NCBI GenBank assembly: GCA_026724425.1
Contig: JAIUCV010000229.1
Span: forward strand, 124,001-188,000
Source: Erythrophleum ivorense
Taxonomy: Eukaryota; Streptophyta; Magnoliopsida; Fabales; Fabaceae
Direction: 5' to 3'
Length of the DNA stretch: 64,000 bases
Shown piece after piece: positions 47,608 to 59,601 of this stretch. Below the pieces are notes generated by a model that was not told the origin of the DNA, did no database searches, and saw only the letters and a program-made list of their open reading frames with translations. The first letter of the stretch is position 1, and each line of letters starts with the position of its first letter. A program made the translations under genes and the position numbers.

Positions 47608-50600
47608 TTAAAACTCTTCATTATCCTCTGTTGATCTTGTAATGGGTATGGACCATCTTCCCAAATGTGCAGTATAATTTATGCACCTGATGACGCCTCT
47701 ACCCTTGGGCCCATCGGGGAAGTCAAGGACACTCACGCTCCCTGCATCAAGATGAAATGATCCCAACCATTCTTTTGTCACATTTAGGCAGTGCCCCATC
47801 AGTGCTATGTGGATGACAGGATGACTAACTACAACCACAACTTCTGACGATGATGATTCATCAGATAGTTCGTCTAACAGAGATTGCCAGGCCTTTCCAG
47901 ACTGATCCCATAATGTTGTTCTCACCCCATCGTCAATCTTATTTAACCAGCCAGAGTGAATAGACGGAAAATTTGATATATCCTGCCACAATTAGACAGG
48001 CAGAGTCAAAATATAGTGATATAGGAAAGAGCGAAGACAAGAAGATTGTAAACCAAGATAAAGCAATTATTGGCACCAAATACTTTCTAAAACCTCAAGC
48101 TAGTTTACATGCTTCGTGGTATGTAGATCCATGTCTTTAAGTGTATAATTTTCTTTCACATTTCAGTACCGTTTAGCTTCTTCCTCTGTTTTGAATTGGC
48201 TGACCGTTGTTACGTCAAAATCAAGCCAACCAAACACATAAAATACTCCATCAACTAGTATTCATTCTTCAAGTAGTCAACAAATGATTTTTAAATGCTT
48301 GCTTACGGACACACGCATCTAAACAATAAGTTCTTGCCTTGGATTGCTGAAAGATTGTTTCAACATCCAGGATCCCCATCTGCTTCATCTCAACATAACG
48401 TGGCACACAGTCGGCACCCAAGCAATCAGCAGCTTCTTGTACCTAAAATCATGTCGAAAACTTCAATAAAAGAGGAACTGATTTAGGACCAGTAGAAGAG
48501 AAAGGGAGAGAGAGAGGTATAAATAGGGAGATAAGATGGAAGAAGAGTGAGAGGAAACAGAGGGAAAGGGAGAAGCTAGAGAGAAAGACGAAGAAAAAGG
48601 AGAGAAGACAAACACTGATGCTTTATTTATTGCTGAACTGAATGAAAAGTCTACAATCAAAGGTTAATGATGGGAACTAAAAACACATGCTTAAAACAAT
48701 ATCGGAAATAGTAATAAAGAGTATTCCTGATTTAAGCCTGAATCCCTGATTGACAAATAATTACCCATATCACCATTGATCATATCAGTCCTGATACTGA
48801 TTTCCCACTCTTCATCATGAACATAAATGAAAAGGAAAATAACACCACATTTTCAAGTTCAGAAATACTATTTGACTATTATTTCAATATTAGAGCCTCT
48901 CAAGTAAATTCAAATAATATTAGTAATATGGTTAAGAAAATAAGAACAAGGAATACAAGCATACTGTAAATAACTGGAAATCACCAATAACGAGCTTACT
49001 TGGGAGATGGCATTGGCTGTCCCAACACAGGCTTTGTTAGGACTGCTAACTATGGAATTCACTTTCAGATCAAGAAGTAGCTCTGCGGATTTCTGGGACT
49101 GTCATATATGCCAATGGTCAGATCGGATAACTTTTACCTAATTATTTCTCAAAACTGGATGCAGTACCTGTATAACACCAAGCATGTTCAACTGTTGATC
49201 GCCAGCTAAAAGAAAACCATCCTGTTCAACACAAGGGTGCTAATTTAGAAACCTGACAGGGAGAAATGCAATGCAGATAAATCTCAAAGGAAGTTTCTTG
49301 CCTGATGCAAATTTTTTTGGTTAAATAATTATGTCAATAACTTCATGCAGAAAAGAAAAAATAGAAAAAGTAGTGAATGAAAGTGGATTCCCTAAAAACA
49401 TCACTTAGACGTGCAATTATGTCTGTGTTAAATTTACAGTTTTGAACCTTTAAACACTTTCAAACATATTTCCCAGCAAAAAACAATTATCAACCTTGGC
49501 ACCAAATGTTAGAATGAGTCATAAGAGCACTTGACAACCCTTTTAAATTGTTGCTTCATACCTCTGCATTGGTCTGTGTATATCCATGACAAACAAGTAT
49601 GATCTGCTTGCTTGTTTTTCTGCCTCCAGATTTCCCACCAGCAACAGGTGAACCAGGGGTCTGCACCAATAGTTCAATTCTAGTTAGAGGAGTCCCTAAC
49701 TTGCACAGCCTATACATCCTTTCACTTGTAAAACACACAAGTCTACTATAATTTTACAAAAAGTGGTAACAATAACTCCATTTGCAGGTGTAGAAATTCA
49801 CATCAGCTGATTATTTTAACACCTGTCCTAGAGGGGAAAAAAAGCCAATTCCATGTGCAGACTGAGCTGACCTTAGATGCAAAATTTATGTTTTATTTTT
49901 CAGTAAATGTACTATATACCTGATTTAAGCGGTTAAGACAGATATGTGGAGAGCCACCCTCAGATCTTGGGATGAAATCAAGCACACTCACACCACAATT
50001 GCTCTGAAGTAAAATTCTGAAGTACTCAGTCCCTAAACCTGATTGATACCAATGGTAGATTGGGTGAGTAATTTCATATCGGCAATATTCTTTATCTTTT
50101 AGCGTTAAGTTTCCTTGGGGGAGAAAAATGTACCAATTGCCGTTGCAACGAGAGCCTGATTAACTGCATTGTGAGCAACCACAAGAATGGACCTGCTATC
50201 ATGAGCTAATATTTTAGTCCAGCAGGCCCTAGCACGTTCCCATAATTCTCTAACTGGATAATGACCATCCACGTTGAAATTTGCAGCATCTACTTGCCAT
50301 TGGCGATAAACCGGGCCAAATCTTTCTTTCCCCTCGTGCTTTAAGAGGCCCTAGATAAAATACAGCAACGAGATAGTGACACCAAGCCATAAGCTTGAAA
50401 TTGACAAAAACCAAAGGACAAATACAAAGCTGATCATACTTGAAATGAATATAAATCGATTTCCCTCAATTCATATTCTGGAATTATCGGCTGTTCACGA
50501 GCTCCCCAGATTATTTCAGCCGTTCTCTTTGAACGCGCCAAAGGACTTGAAGAAACATCCCACGTCAGCTATGTGATATAGGTAGACTAAACGCAAACAC

Positions 50601-51175
50601 TGATGTGCCACTTAAGGGCAAAGATTTAAGTATAAATCTATGAGACTAAACTATTTAAAGAAAAAAAAAAACCTCCAAAATAGCATTGCCCTATGAAGAT
50701 GAATTTTCAACAATATCCTCAACCATTTTGAACATCGAAAGAAGCAAATAAATTCATGATTCTTAAAGGTAGCATTGAAATCGGACCTGGTGAAGCAAAC
50801 ATCGAACTTATCATCCATAAGCATTTGACGCGAAGTCTCGGCCTGAGCCTCACCCTTCTTAGTAAGAACCGAGAAATTGGAGCTACCTTGGATCCTGCCT
50901 TCGGCATTCCAGGTGCTCTGGCCATGCCTGACCAAGACAACTCTCTTGGCGGCCTTGATGAGAGGGAATGGGACCAAAGCATAGAGCTCCGAACTCAACT
51001 GCCTGTCCTCGGGGGGACCAGAGGACTTCAGAATCTCCTGCACACTCGAAGAGCATCGAGGAGTGAGAAAACTGTTAGGGATTGGTCTGGTGTGGGTAGG
51101 GAAGAAGCTAGATTTTCTATGGAGGAGAATATGATTATGGAGAACTGAGAGGGAAGAAGGTGCTACTAGTATCAT
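47608..51175 (-). CDS. 2-carboxy-D-arabinitol-1-phosphatase-like chloroplast protein (PGM-like double domain), nine exons
   Basis: Exons (minus): 51175-50787, 50545-50440, 50350-50134, 50038-49920, 49660-49562, 49221-49168, 49098-49000, 48442-48338, 47982-47608. They join in frame to 520 residues. The first ~75 residues are Ser/Pro/basic-rich, consistent with a chloroplast transit peptide. The N-terminal histidine-phosphatase domain has VLVRHGQSTWN (His84 nucleophile), SPLARSKRTAEI and VVAHNAVNQAL (His225), so it looks catalytically complete. A second PGM-like domain follows: IILVCHGYTQTN (Arg of RHG replaced by Cys, His302), SIVSSPNKACVGTA, HPVIHIALMGHCLN and GSFHLDAGSVSVLDFPDG. The arrangement matches Arabidopsis At5g22620, annotated as probable CA1Pase, which would release phosphate from the Rubisco inhibitor 2-carboxyarabinitol-1-phosphate in the stroma; the substrate here is inferred. 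Eight introns; seven GT-AG, and the last (48337-47983) appears GC-AG. Total length is somewhat longer than the ~480 I recall for Arabidopsis. Confidence 0.93.
47983..48337 (-). other. GC-AG intron of the CA1Pase-like gene
   Basis: Exon 8 ends ...CAATCCAAG and the intron begins GCAAGA, matching the known consensus AG|GCAAGT of GC donors. The acceptor is TGTGGCAG|GATATA. Joining here keeps phase 0 and gives QQSK-DISNFPSIHSGWLN. The nearby GT donor-like GTAAGC (about 48307-48302) would shift the frame against exon 9. Confidence 0.8.
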
Positions 51176-51539
51176 CAGTTTTTTGTGGTTTTCGCGCTAA
51201 GATTGGAATCTGCGTTGTTTGTTTTTTTTTTGATATATGGTTTCCGTTGTTTCTATGGCTGTGTGTGTGGAGGGAGATGGTAAGGGGAAAGACACGTGTT
51301 AAAAAAAAAACAAATCCCTCATCGTCCTTTGCTCATCACAAACAATAAAAATCAGCGTTGTAATAAATAAATATCTTCGGAAAAACTTTTATTTGCGCCA
51401 AAATCCGGAATATAATTATTTTCATGAATAGATAAAAACTAAATCTGCATCCTATGATGTACGAGATGTTTAGAAATTTAAAAATAAATAAAAACAAAAA
51501 AAGGGTAGATCTCACCACAAAGAGGCTATAGACCGTGAA

Positions 51540-51540
<1 letters not shown>
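51176..51540. promoter_or_regulatory. Presumed promoter side of the CA1Pase-like gene
   Basis: This is the upstream flank on the minus strand. No individual motif was assigned with confidence. A CACGTG-like core (ACACGTGTT at 51292-51300) is a possible G-box-type element. Confidence 0.35.

Positions 51541-51574
<34 letters not shown>
51541..51574. repeat. (AAT)n microsatellite
   Basis: About 11 ATA/AAT units, uninterrupted. Confidence 0.95.
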
Positions 51575-51577
<3 letters not shown>

Positions 51578-51591
51578 GTGTTTTAAGATTC

Positions 51592-51599
<8 letters not shown>

Positions 51600-51626
<27 letters not shown>
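51600..51626. repeat. (TA)n microsatellite
   Basis: About 13 TA units, 25 bp from the AAT run. Confidence 0.93.
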
Positions 51627-51627
<1 letters not shown>

Positions 51628-53658
51628 AATATTGATACCCAAAATAGGGACGGTGGATTATCAATGATAAATTCAATTAGGTGAGTCTCACTTAACCCTT
51701 ACTCTTGCTTCAAAAAAATCTTAAGTTTTTAAAAAATTATACATTTTTTTAAATTTTATTATAATTATAAAGATTTTTTTTAAATATACAAATTTTCTTA
51801 TAAGATAAAAATTATTCTACGTTTTAGTATAATTTTAAATTTTTTGTTCAAAATATTATATATTTAACAAAAATTTAGTTTAAAAAATAATGTATTTAAG
51901 TTGATTAAAGATATTTTAGTCAAAAATTGAAAATTAAATTAAAATGGAAGATAATTTTTCATTTTATGAAATATTTGAATATATTTTCAAAATAGGAAAA
52001 AAATCTATATAATTTTAGTAAAATTTATAAAACATTTGTGTAATTTATTCTAAATTTTTTATTGTAAATTTTTTATAAATTTGAAGAAAAAAAAAGAGAG
52101 GAGAGAGTGTTTGAAGTTTACTAGTAAGTTTCATCCCTTCTCTCTTTCTAATTTAGCTTTTCTCAATTTATTTTTTTTAATTTGTCATCAATTTAAAAAA
52201 AAAAAAAAAAGAAGAAGAAAGAAAGAGGTGAGAATGTATCCACTATTTCTCTTTTTTTTTCTCTCTCTAAATTGATGAGAATTTGATAAAAAGATAAAAT
52301 GAGAAGATTCAACATTTTTTTTTGTTTTATCTCTTTTTAATTTTATCAAATTTTACAGCAAAAAAAATTAGGGACTTTGGATTTACCCACAAAATTAATA
52401 CTATTTCTTTCTCTCTTTTTTTTCTCACCTATAAAATCTCTAATAAAATAGTTTGAACACTTGATTTCTCTCAAGTCAAATACTATTCATATATATGCAT
52501 ATATGTAAACTCTAAAAAGGGTTCCTCCCATTGTCACCATCACCACGCCGAAAGCAATAAAATTAATGGGCTGCCATGCTGGAACCATATTGGTTGGGCT
52601 CGATTGACCCCTTGTTTCTCGTCAATACACAATTGACTTTCTAATGTAACACACAAAAATATATCATTTCGCTAAAAGCCAAGGGATTTTTTTAGCCAAA
52701 AAAAAACCCCAATGGATTAAGGTAACACAACCAATCCGCTTCTTCTTTCTCTTCTTCTTCTTTTTTGTTTTTTTTTTGGGGTTAACAGCCCATATGATTT
52801 TTAATAAAAGGCTTATATGTACTAATCAAATTAATTAGATTTTTTATCCAAAATCATAACTAATTTAATTAGATCGTATTTTCACCCCAAAAGATTATAG
52901 TGTGTATAATAATTGAAATGGTAATTCTACTTTTGTTTCCAGCATTTGTGTGTTTATTTTTTACTTGCTAGTTCTCACTAAAACTAAAAGAGATAATTAA
53001 GAAAAATAATGCCACAAAGAACTCTTTTATTATTGAATTTTTTTCGAAATTTATATAATTTCGTATTGTGATGCATACATAGATCTTGAAGTGATTTAAC
53101 AATAAAAAAATTTTAACTTTCAAAAAAATTGACCTTTGTTAGGCAAAATTCAATTAAGAATATGGCTCATTAGACGTGCAAACCAAACCATATTCCAGCA
53201 GGATTAATATTAATTTAGAAATTAAAATGAGTAGTTATTACAAGTTCAAATGATAATTCGAGGGTATTTAAAAGTAATAATATTCAAATGTTAACACAAA
53301 TAGTATGTGTTTAATTGAAGGTGGATCTTTTGTGCATCCAAATGATACATAGAGGATGCACTTTTTTTCTTTTGTTCATTCAGATTAAATTTGGATAGCT
53401 CATATTACATGACTTTTTTTGTCTTGAATGATGTAAAATGTAAAATAAAAATAGTTTTTTAGTATTAATTTAAAAATAATAATATTTGATATTTAAAATA
53501 TTAAAATAAAGTAAAATTTAAATTATCTAAATTTAAATCTAGACCATCCGAAAAAGGATGTGCATTATGCACTGATGATTCGCATTGGTGGAAAATTAGA
53601 CATTATGTTAATGATATTTAGAAAAAAGAGTGAGGAAGTAGTAGACTAGATTTTTTTT

Positions 53659-53678
53659 GGGGGCGGGGGGGGGGGGGG
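53659..53678. repeat. G-rich homopolymer (G5-C-G14)
   Basis: About 20 bases of G broken by one C, in an AT-rich setting; potential quadruplex and sequencing-error site. Confidence 0.93.
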
Positions 53679-53887
53679 ACCTTGATTAGTTGCATTGATG
53701 GAAAGGAATTTATGTTTTTATTAATTTTGAATAATATTTTATTATATATTTATAATTATTAATTTTTTTATTTTTTAATAAAAATATAAAAATTATTTTT
53801 TATTTGTAAAATTATTTATTTATTAATTTCATTCGTAGAACAAAGCCTTTAAAATAATAGAATAGGGAGGCATCGCTATCGTGATCA

Positions 53888-53952
53888 AACGGCTAGTTGG
53901 AATTGGGCCAATAGACAGAAGGGCGCTCCCCAATCCTCCAAAACTAGCCGTT
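53888..53952. promoter_or_regulatory. Inverted pair of AACGGCTAGTT motifs (MSA-like)
   Basis: AACGGCTAGTT at 53888-53898 and its exact complement AACTAGCCGTT at 53942-53952. Each contains AACGG followed by CTA, the core of the mitosis-specific activator element bound by R1R2R3-MYB factors (YCYAACGGYYA). The arms continue imperfectly inward (TTGG..ATTGGG against CCCCAAT..CCAA), so the stretch could also form a hairpin. No gene was recognised within 2 kb. Confidence 0.4.
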
Positions 53953-54040
53953 ACTTTCTCCATTCCTCTCTTTCCACCACTCATCCCAGCTTGCATTTTA
54001 TTATTATTATTTCATCTTCAGACGTGATTAATGCGTTTGT

Positions 54041-54059
54041 GGGGGGGGGGGGGGGGGGG
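54041..54059. repeat. G19 homopolymer followed by CGCGGGGCCC
   Basis: Nineteen consecutive G, then a very GC-rich decamer, in otherwise AT-rich DNA. Confidence 0.95.
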
Positions 54060-57000
54060 CGCGGGGCCCACCCAGGACTTCTTTGTAATTTTTGTCGTTT
54101 AGGCCGATCATTCTTCTTCAAGTATATACTAAAAAGAATACCCCCCCTTACCTACGCAGCTATTTTTAAACTTAAGAAGTCTTTTTTTCCCTGTTAGTAA
54201 ATTATATATTTTTTGAATTTTGTTAAATTTATATATATGTATATTTTTTAAAAAAATATTCAAACATTATTAAAAATAAAAATTAGTTTATTTTTTAATT
54301 TAATTTTAAAATTTTTAACTAAAATACTTTCACATTATATAAAAACAAATTTTTTAATACAAACATTTTAAATAAAATGTATTTTGGTCAAAAATTTAAA
54401 ATTAAACTAAAATATAAGATAATTTTTTATTAAAAGAAATTAGTATATATTTTTAAAATAGAATGGATGTCTACATAACTTTAGTAAGAATTTAAAGAAA
54501 CTTTATATGATTTATTATTTTTTAAGTTAATTATTGATTTATTTTTAAAATATTTTTTATACTAAAATATTTTGATTTAGTTCTTAAAAAGAATACTTTA
54601 TTCTCAATTTGGTCTTTAAAAATAAGATCTCTAAATATTTTTTCTCAATTAAAATAGTTTATTTGGGAAGCATTTCTTACTTTATGATACGTGGAAATCT
54701 ATTTATAATACGAAACAACATCAATTTGGGGTTAAAGATGTCACGATAAGTTTACAGCCACATGAAAATTTATTTTTACTTAATAAAATAATCATTTTAA
54801 TTGAAAAAATATTTAGAATATTAAATTAAAAAGTTTTATTTTTCAAAAATCAAATTGAGATAATAGTAATCTTTCAAGATTAAATTGAAATATTTTTTAA
54901 TAACTAAATTAAAAAAATAATTTTTCAAATATCAAAATTTTAATTTATTTCTTTTCTCTAAATACGAAATATTGAGTTTTAAATTTTAAATATCTAGCTC
55001 ATTTTTATAAATATTAAAAAAATTAGTTCACAATTAAGTCTAAAGCCATGTACAATCTTATTCCCAAATATCAAGCAATCCCATAATTGATTCTATATTC
55101 GCTAGTCAGTTACTTGCTATATTCTCAGTGTTGTTTTCTTTGTATAAAATAACATCATATGCTCAAATTGTCCATCCAAGACGTCATTCTAGAATCCTTA
55201 AAAAACGCTGAAATGAAATTAAAATACGTTTTTTCCCTTTTTTTTCAAAAAAAAAAAGGTTGGCATAAATGGGTCCTACCCAGAGGAGCCTGTTTGTCTG
55301 AGTGCCAAAGTAGATTTACAACTGGGAATTGAGGATAAAGCTTTTTATAAGATGGTTAAATAAAAGACGGTGGAATTGGCAAATCACAATCAGTCTTTAA
55401 AAATAAAATAAAATAAAAAAGGTTGAAGCATGCATGCATATAAGCATCAAAGCCAACCAATTCATTAAAAAAACCAATAATTTTGCCCCCACAGCGTCCT
55501 CTCCCACATTTGAACCCCACTTAGCATTAACAAACAAATAGAAAGAAAAAGGCTCTTTTACAAGTGAAGTTTTGCATAATCCGTGAACTTGATTGTAGTC
55601 TTTTCAAGTGCTTTTGCTGAATATTATGTATATATCATCGTTTCAAAATCTTTCTTTTTCATTTTGTTCACTTAAGCAAAAGTTGAAAAGATTTGTCTTT
55701 TCTTTTATATCCTTTTTCAAAAGAGAGAGTTCAAAATGCTTGCTTCGTTTGAAACTACATGGCAGTCAAAGGTGCCAGATTAATGGTTATTATTATGTAA
55801 TTGAAAAAATTAAAGAGGCTGTTATATGAATGGAGATAAAACGCATGTAATTAAGCAAAATGATTAGTGTCGTTTTCAAGGCATCCAAAGTCACCCTTTT
55901 CACACATTCATTGTTTTTTAATGCCAAAGCTTTTCAATTAGCTGTTTTATTCCGTTGGCTCTATTGAACAGAAAACTAGGTTGCACTGTCAATATCTTGG
56001 AAAATTTCATTGATTACAATTTACAAGTCTTCGAATCTATTACCTCTTCCCTTTTTCTTTTTCTTAAGTATAAATCTGTTACCTCTTTCCTTTTGTTCCC
56101 TTCTCTCAATTCTTATTAATAGAAATAGAAATAGAAAAATAACCTCTACGCCTATGCTAATATTTGTAAAGTCCAGTCCTTTTTGCCTTTCTCTCTCCTT
56201 TAAAGATTTTCATTTGCAGTCATTTACTTGGAACATTCAACCATTGAATTTGAAAAGTTGTTATGCAAGCGACACTTCAACCAAAAACTTCAGCCATCTA
56301 ATTGATGGTGGGGAAAGGATTGACTATAAAAATTAAAAAGGGCATTCATCTCTTTAATTTCTTGGAGAGATACTTATGGATTATACAACCTTTTTAATTA
56401 TAAAAATATATACATTTTTTTCATAGAATCAAAATAAGATCAAAATATTCTTAAAAATAATATCAATTTCTTTTATTAAAATTACAACTAAGGTTGCATA
56501 CAAATCTTAATTGCTTTGCCCAACTTAGCCTAACCTAGTTATATGAGGCTGGGCCTAAAAAAAGAAAAATTGTTTTAATTGGACCAAACTAGATTTCAGG
56601 TCAAGTATTTTGACTAATTTGATTTAGATAAGATTGACTGTATATATTTTAAAAAAAATTTTGACATTTATATGTAAATTTTTTTTTCTTTAGAAGGGAA
56701 TATTTGATTTTATATAAATTTATGTAAAACTTTTTTTAAGGCATTATGTAATTCTATGGAAGTTTATACAAAAATCTTATTTTTTTTAGCCATTCTTTAA
56801 TTTTTACCAAAAGAATATCTGAGTTGAGCCAACTCAATCTAATCACAAATTAAATCTTCTCAAATATTTGCTTGAGCAAATAATTGACCTTATTCAGTCT
56901 TAATTATAACTTATCAAAAAAGGAATTACTTAAACTTTTATTTCAGTGTCATTTGTTTTGTGTTGAATATTATAAATTTAATTTATTCTAAATTTGAGAA

Positions 57001-58331
57001 AGTGAATATTTTATATTTAATTAAATATATATTTAATATTTGTTATACAAAACATTACTCTTTTAGTTCCTATACTTTCATCTAATTTTTAATTTGAACC
57101 CTATTATTTAAAATTTGTAATTAAATCCTTTAAGTTAAAATTTTTTTAGTTTAATTCTTGTTGCTAAACTTTTATCAGTATTCTGTAAAATTTTATTAAA
57201 TTGATCAACACTTTAAATATATATAATTTATGCTAACTCATCTAAATAGTTTAATATATGTTGTATCATATGTTATATATATGAATTAATTTTAGTTGAT
57301 TATCTATTTTTACTTTCTTTTTTTTAATCATGCATATTCAAAGTATTAAGATAATATATGATGGTTATGCCATTAAATTTAATTAAACATTGTCAAAAGT
57401 TCAATAAAAGGAACTAAATTCAAAATTTTAAAATTATTATGACTAAATTATAAATTTTTAAACTATAAAAACCGAATTAAAAATTAAATAAAATTATACA
57501 GATCAAGAAAATAAATTACCATTCATTATATTATATAACTAATAAATATATAAGTATTTCAATTGAGGTAAGTATAACTGTAACACATATTTTGCTACAA
57601 GAGAAGCTAGCGTAATACATTATTTAATTTTAAAAAAAGAGAGTATAATTTTTTAATACAAAAGAGATAACCATCAAATTTAAACATTTGTCAAAGAAGA
57701 TAATATAATACACTCTATTTAAAAATATATAAGTTCTCTTAATTAACCTCTTCAAATAACTTTATTAGTTGAGGATTCAATGTAGTTCAACCGTCTAAAT
57801 TGCGTATATATGAATTATATTCACGAGAAGGATAGTGACCATTTATCTAATATTTATGCAATAATCTTAGCTAGCAAGGTGCGTGGTTCGTGTCAATGAA
57901 GGAGTTTTCGGGCTTCCTCTGTTCTTGCCGTGTGAGAGACGCCCCCAAGTTTTGCGAGTTTTCCACATCGCTTTTTGTCTCCCTTTGTCACTTTATGATC
58001 CTCTTCATTAGTTCCTTTTCTGCACATTTTCCCCTATATTCAATTCTGCGAATTTGACCACAACCCCTAATAATATTCCCCGAGTCACAAGTTTAATTTT
58101 TATCGACAATCCTGCGTTCGTTATTTTTTTAAAACATTATTTTCGAAATTAGAAAGAGAACTCAAAACTTCTATCATAATTTTGTTTCCTCTTCAGCATG
58201 TATATATATAGTCATGGATTGTAGTTTAACTAATGTTATATAATAAATTAGTTTTAAGAGAACACTGAAATTATAATTATGTCTGAGAAGTAGGGTGAAA
58301 ACAAAAAAGGCTTCATGGACGATGGCTCAAT

Positions 58332-58338
58332 CCTAAGG
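58332..58338. repeat. Target duplication of the host MITE, left (CCTAAGG)
   Basis: CCTAAGG directly precedes the element and recurs at 59634-59640 directly after it. Confidence 0.6.
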
Positions 58339-58413
58339 GTCGTTTGAGGGGGTTTGGAGGGGAGGGGAGAGAAGGGGAAGAGAAGCTTTTATCTTGTTTG
58401 GTATGAAAAAGAT

Positions 58414-58453
58414 GGAGGGGAGGGGAGGCAAAATATCCCCTCCCCTCCCCTCC
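58414..58453. repeat. GC-rich hairpin GGAGGGGAGGGGAGG / CCTCCCCTCCCC
   Basis: Arms of about 15 bases with an 8-base A/T-rich loop inside the MITE left arm. Both strands could form quadruplex-like or H-DNA structures. Confidence 0.8.
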
Positions 58454-58767
58454 AAAAGTAAGAGTTTTTGGAGGGGAGAGAAATTTTTTTTTTAATTTGA
58501 CTAAATTATTTCTCATTTAGAATATAATATAGATCTTATTTTTTTTAATAGGATTTAAGATAATTCTTCATAAAAATAAAAAATTATTTTTTATAATAAA
58601 AAATAAAAAAAATTTATATAAAAATATCTTAAAAACAAAAAAAAATTAATTTTAATATCATAAGAGTATAATTGTCCATTAATCCTTCCCCTCCCCTCCT
58701 CTCCCCACTCCAACCAAACAACATATCATTAAAACTCTTCCCCTCCACATCAACCAAACAACACATC

Positions 58768-58775
58768 ATTAAAAC
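58768..58775. repeat. 8-bp target duplication of the hAT-type element, left (ATTAAAAC)
   Basis: Identical to 59594-59601 on the other side of the element. Confidence 0.85.
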
Positions 58776-59593
58776 TATGGGTGTACATGGGCAGGGCCGG
58801 GTCAGGGCGATGCTTGGCCCGGAGCCCGCCCGATTAGGGTCTTGGGCGTATTTTTATGCCCGTAGCCCTGTCCGGCCCGGAGAAGCCCGATTTTAGGGCG
58901 GCCCGGGACGGCCCGAATAAGTAGGGCTGTACATGTATAAAACCAAACTGAACATCTAGTATATCTGATACCTGACCCGATTAAGACATGAAACTTGTTT
59001 TTATACCTGTGGCCTTATTCAACTCTAATAAGTCTGATTTATGTAGGGATAGGGCGGGTTAGGGCCACCCAAATTAATTTTTTTTTAATGAATTGATACT
59101 TGTAATATAAAAATATTTTTACACAAACTTATGGCATATATTTCAAAACAATGGACTTTTAGAACTCTTATATTTGTATCAGTGATAAAAAAATAATCTA
59201 GTATTATCAAATAAAATATAAGATATACTAACATAATTAGTCTTAGGTAAATATATATTTTTTCATTATTTAACAAAAAAAATATCAGTAAGGATTCACA
59301 TCAATGATAAAAATAATTAAGAAGTAAAGAATATTTGAATAAATAATAAAAATTGCAGTATACAGAGATAATTAAATGAAATAAAAAAAATAAGATGACA
59401 AGATATTAATAACTAAAAAAAAAGAAGTAACTATTAGGGCGAGTTGGGCGGAACATACCTTCGCCCGTGGCCCGGCCCGGAGCAGTCTTGTTTAAAGTTA
59501 TGCCCATTTATACTTTTAGCCCGGCCCGGCCCAGCCCGATTAGACCGGGTTAGGGCGGGCCCCTAGGGCCAACCGGGCCGATGTACACCCCTA
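58776..59593. mobile_element. Non-autonomous hAT-type element with GC-rich ends
   Basis: The 818-bp element begins TATGGGTGTACATGGGC and its other end reversed begins TAGGGGTGTACATCGGC: 17-bp terminal inverted repeats with two mismatches. A perfect 8-bp duplication, ATTAAAAC, flanks it. Eight-base duplications and TAGGG-like termini are hallmarks of the hAT superfamily. The subterminal 100-150 bp on both sides are packed with GGCCCGG/CCGGGCC repeats, while the centre (58920-59440) is AT-rich and without coding capacity, so transposase must have come from elsewhere. It is inserted in the MITE copy at 58339-59633. Confidence 0.88.
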
Positions 59594-59601
59594 ATTAAAA
59601 C
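59594..59601. repeat. 8-bp target duplication of the hAT-type element, right (ATTAAAAC)
   Basis: Identical to 58768-58775. Confidence 0.85.

Larger units (their letters stand above)
51630..58330. other. 6.7-kb region without recognised genes
   Basis: Mostly AT-rich. More balanced islands occur at 52500-52760, 53860-54180, 55060-55560, 55590-56340 and 57830-58110. None gives a recognisable protein. It contains two long G runs and an inverted AACGG motif pair described separately. Frames of 64-108 codons here are low-complexity Phe/Ser/Lys-rich and are not believed. Confidence 0.5.

Noticed and set aside
50756..51148. 130-codon plus-strand frame opposite CA1Pase-like exon 1
   Set aside because: Shadow of the minus-strand exon with the RHG motif.
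56010..56336. 108-codon plus-strand frame
   Set aside because: Phe/Leu/Ser-rich translation of pyrimidine tracts with no family resemblance.
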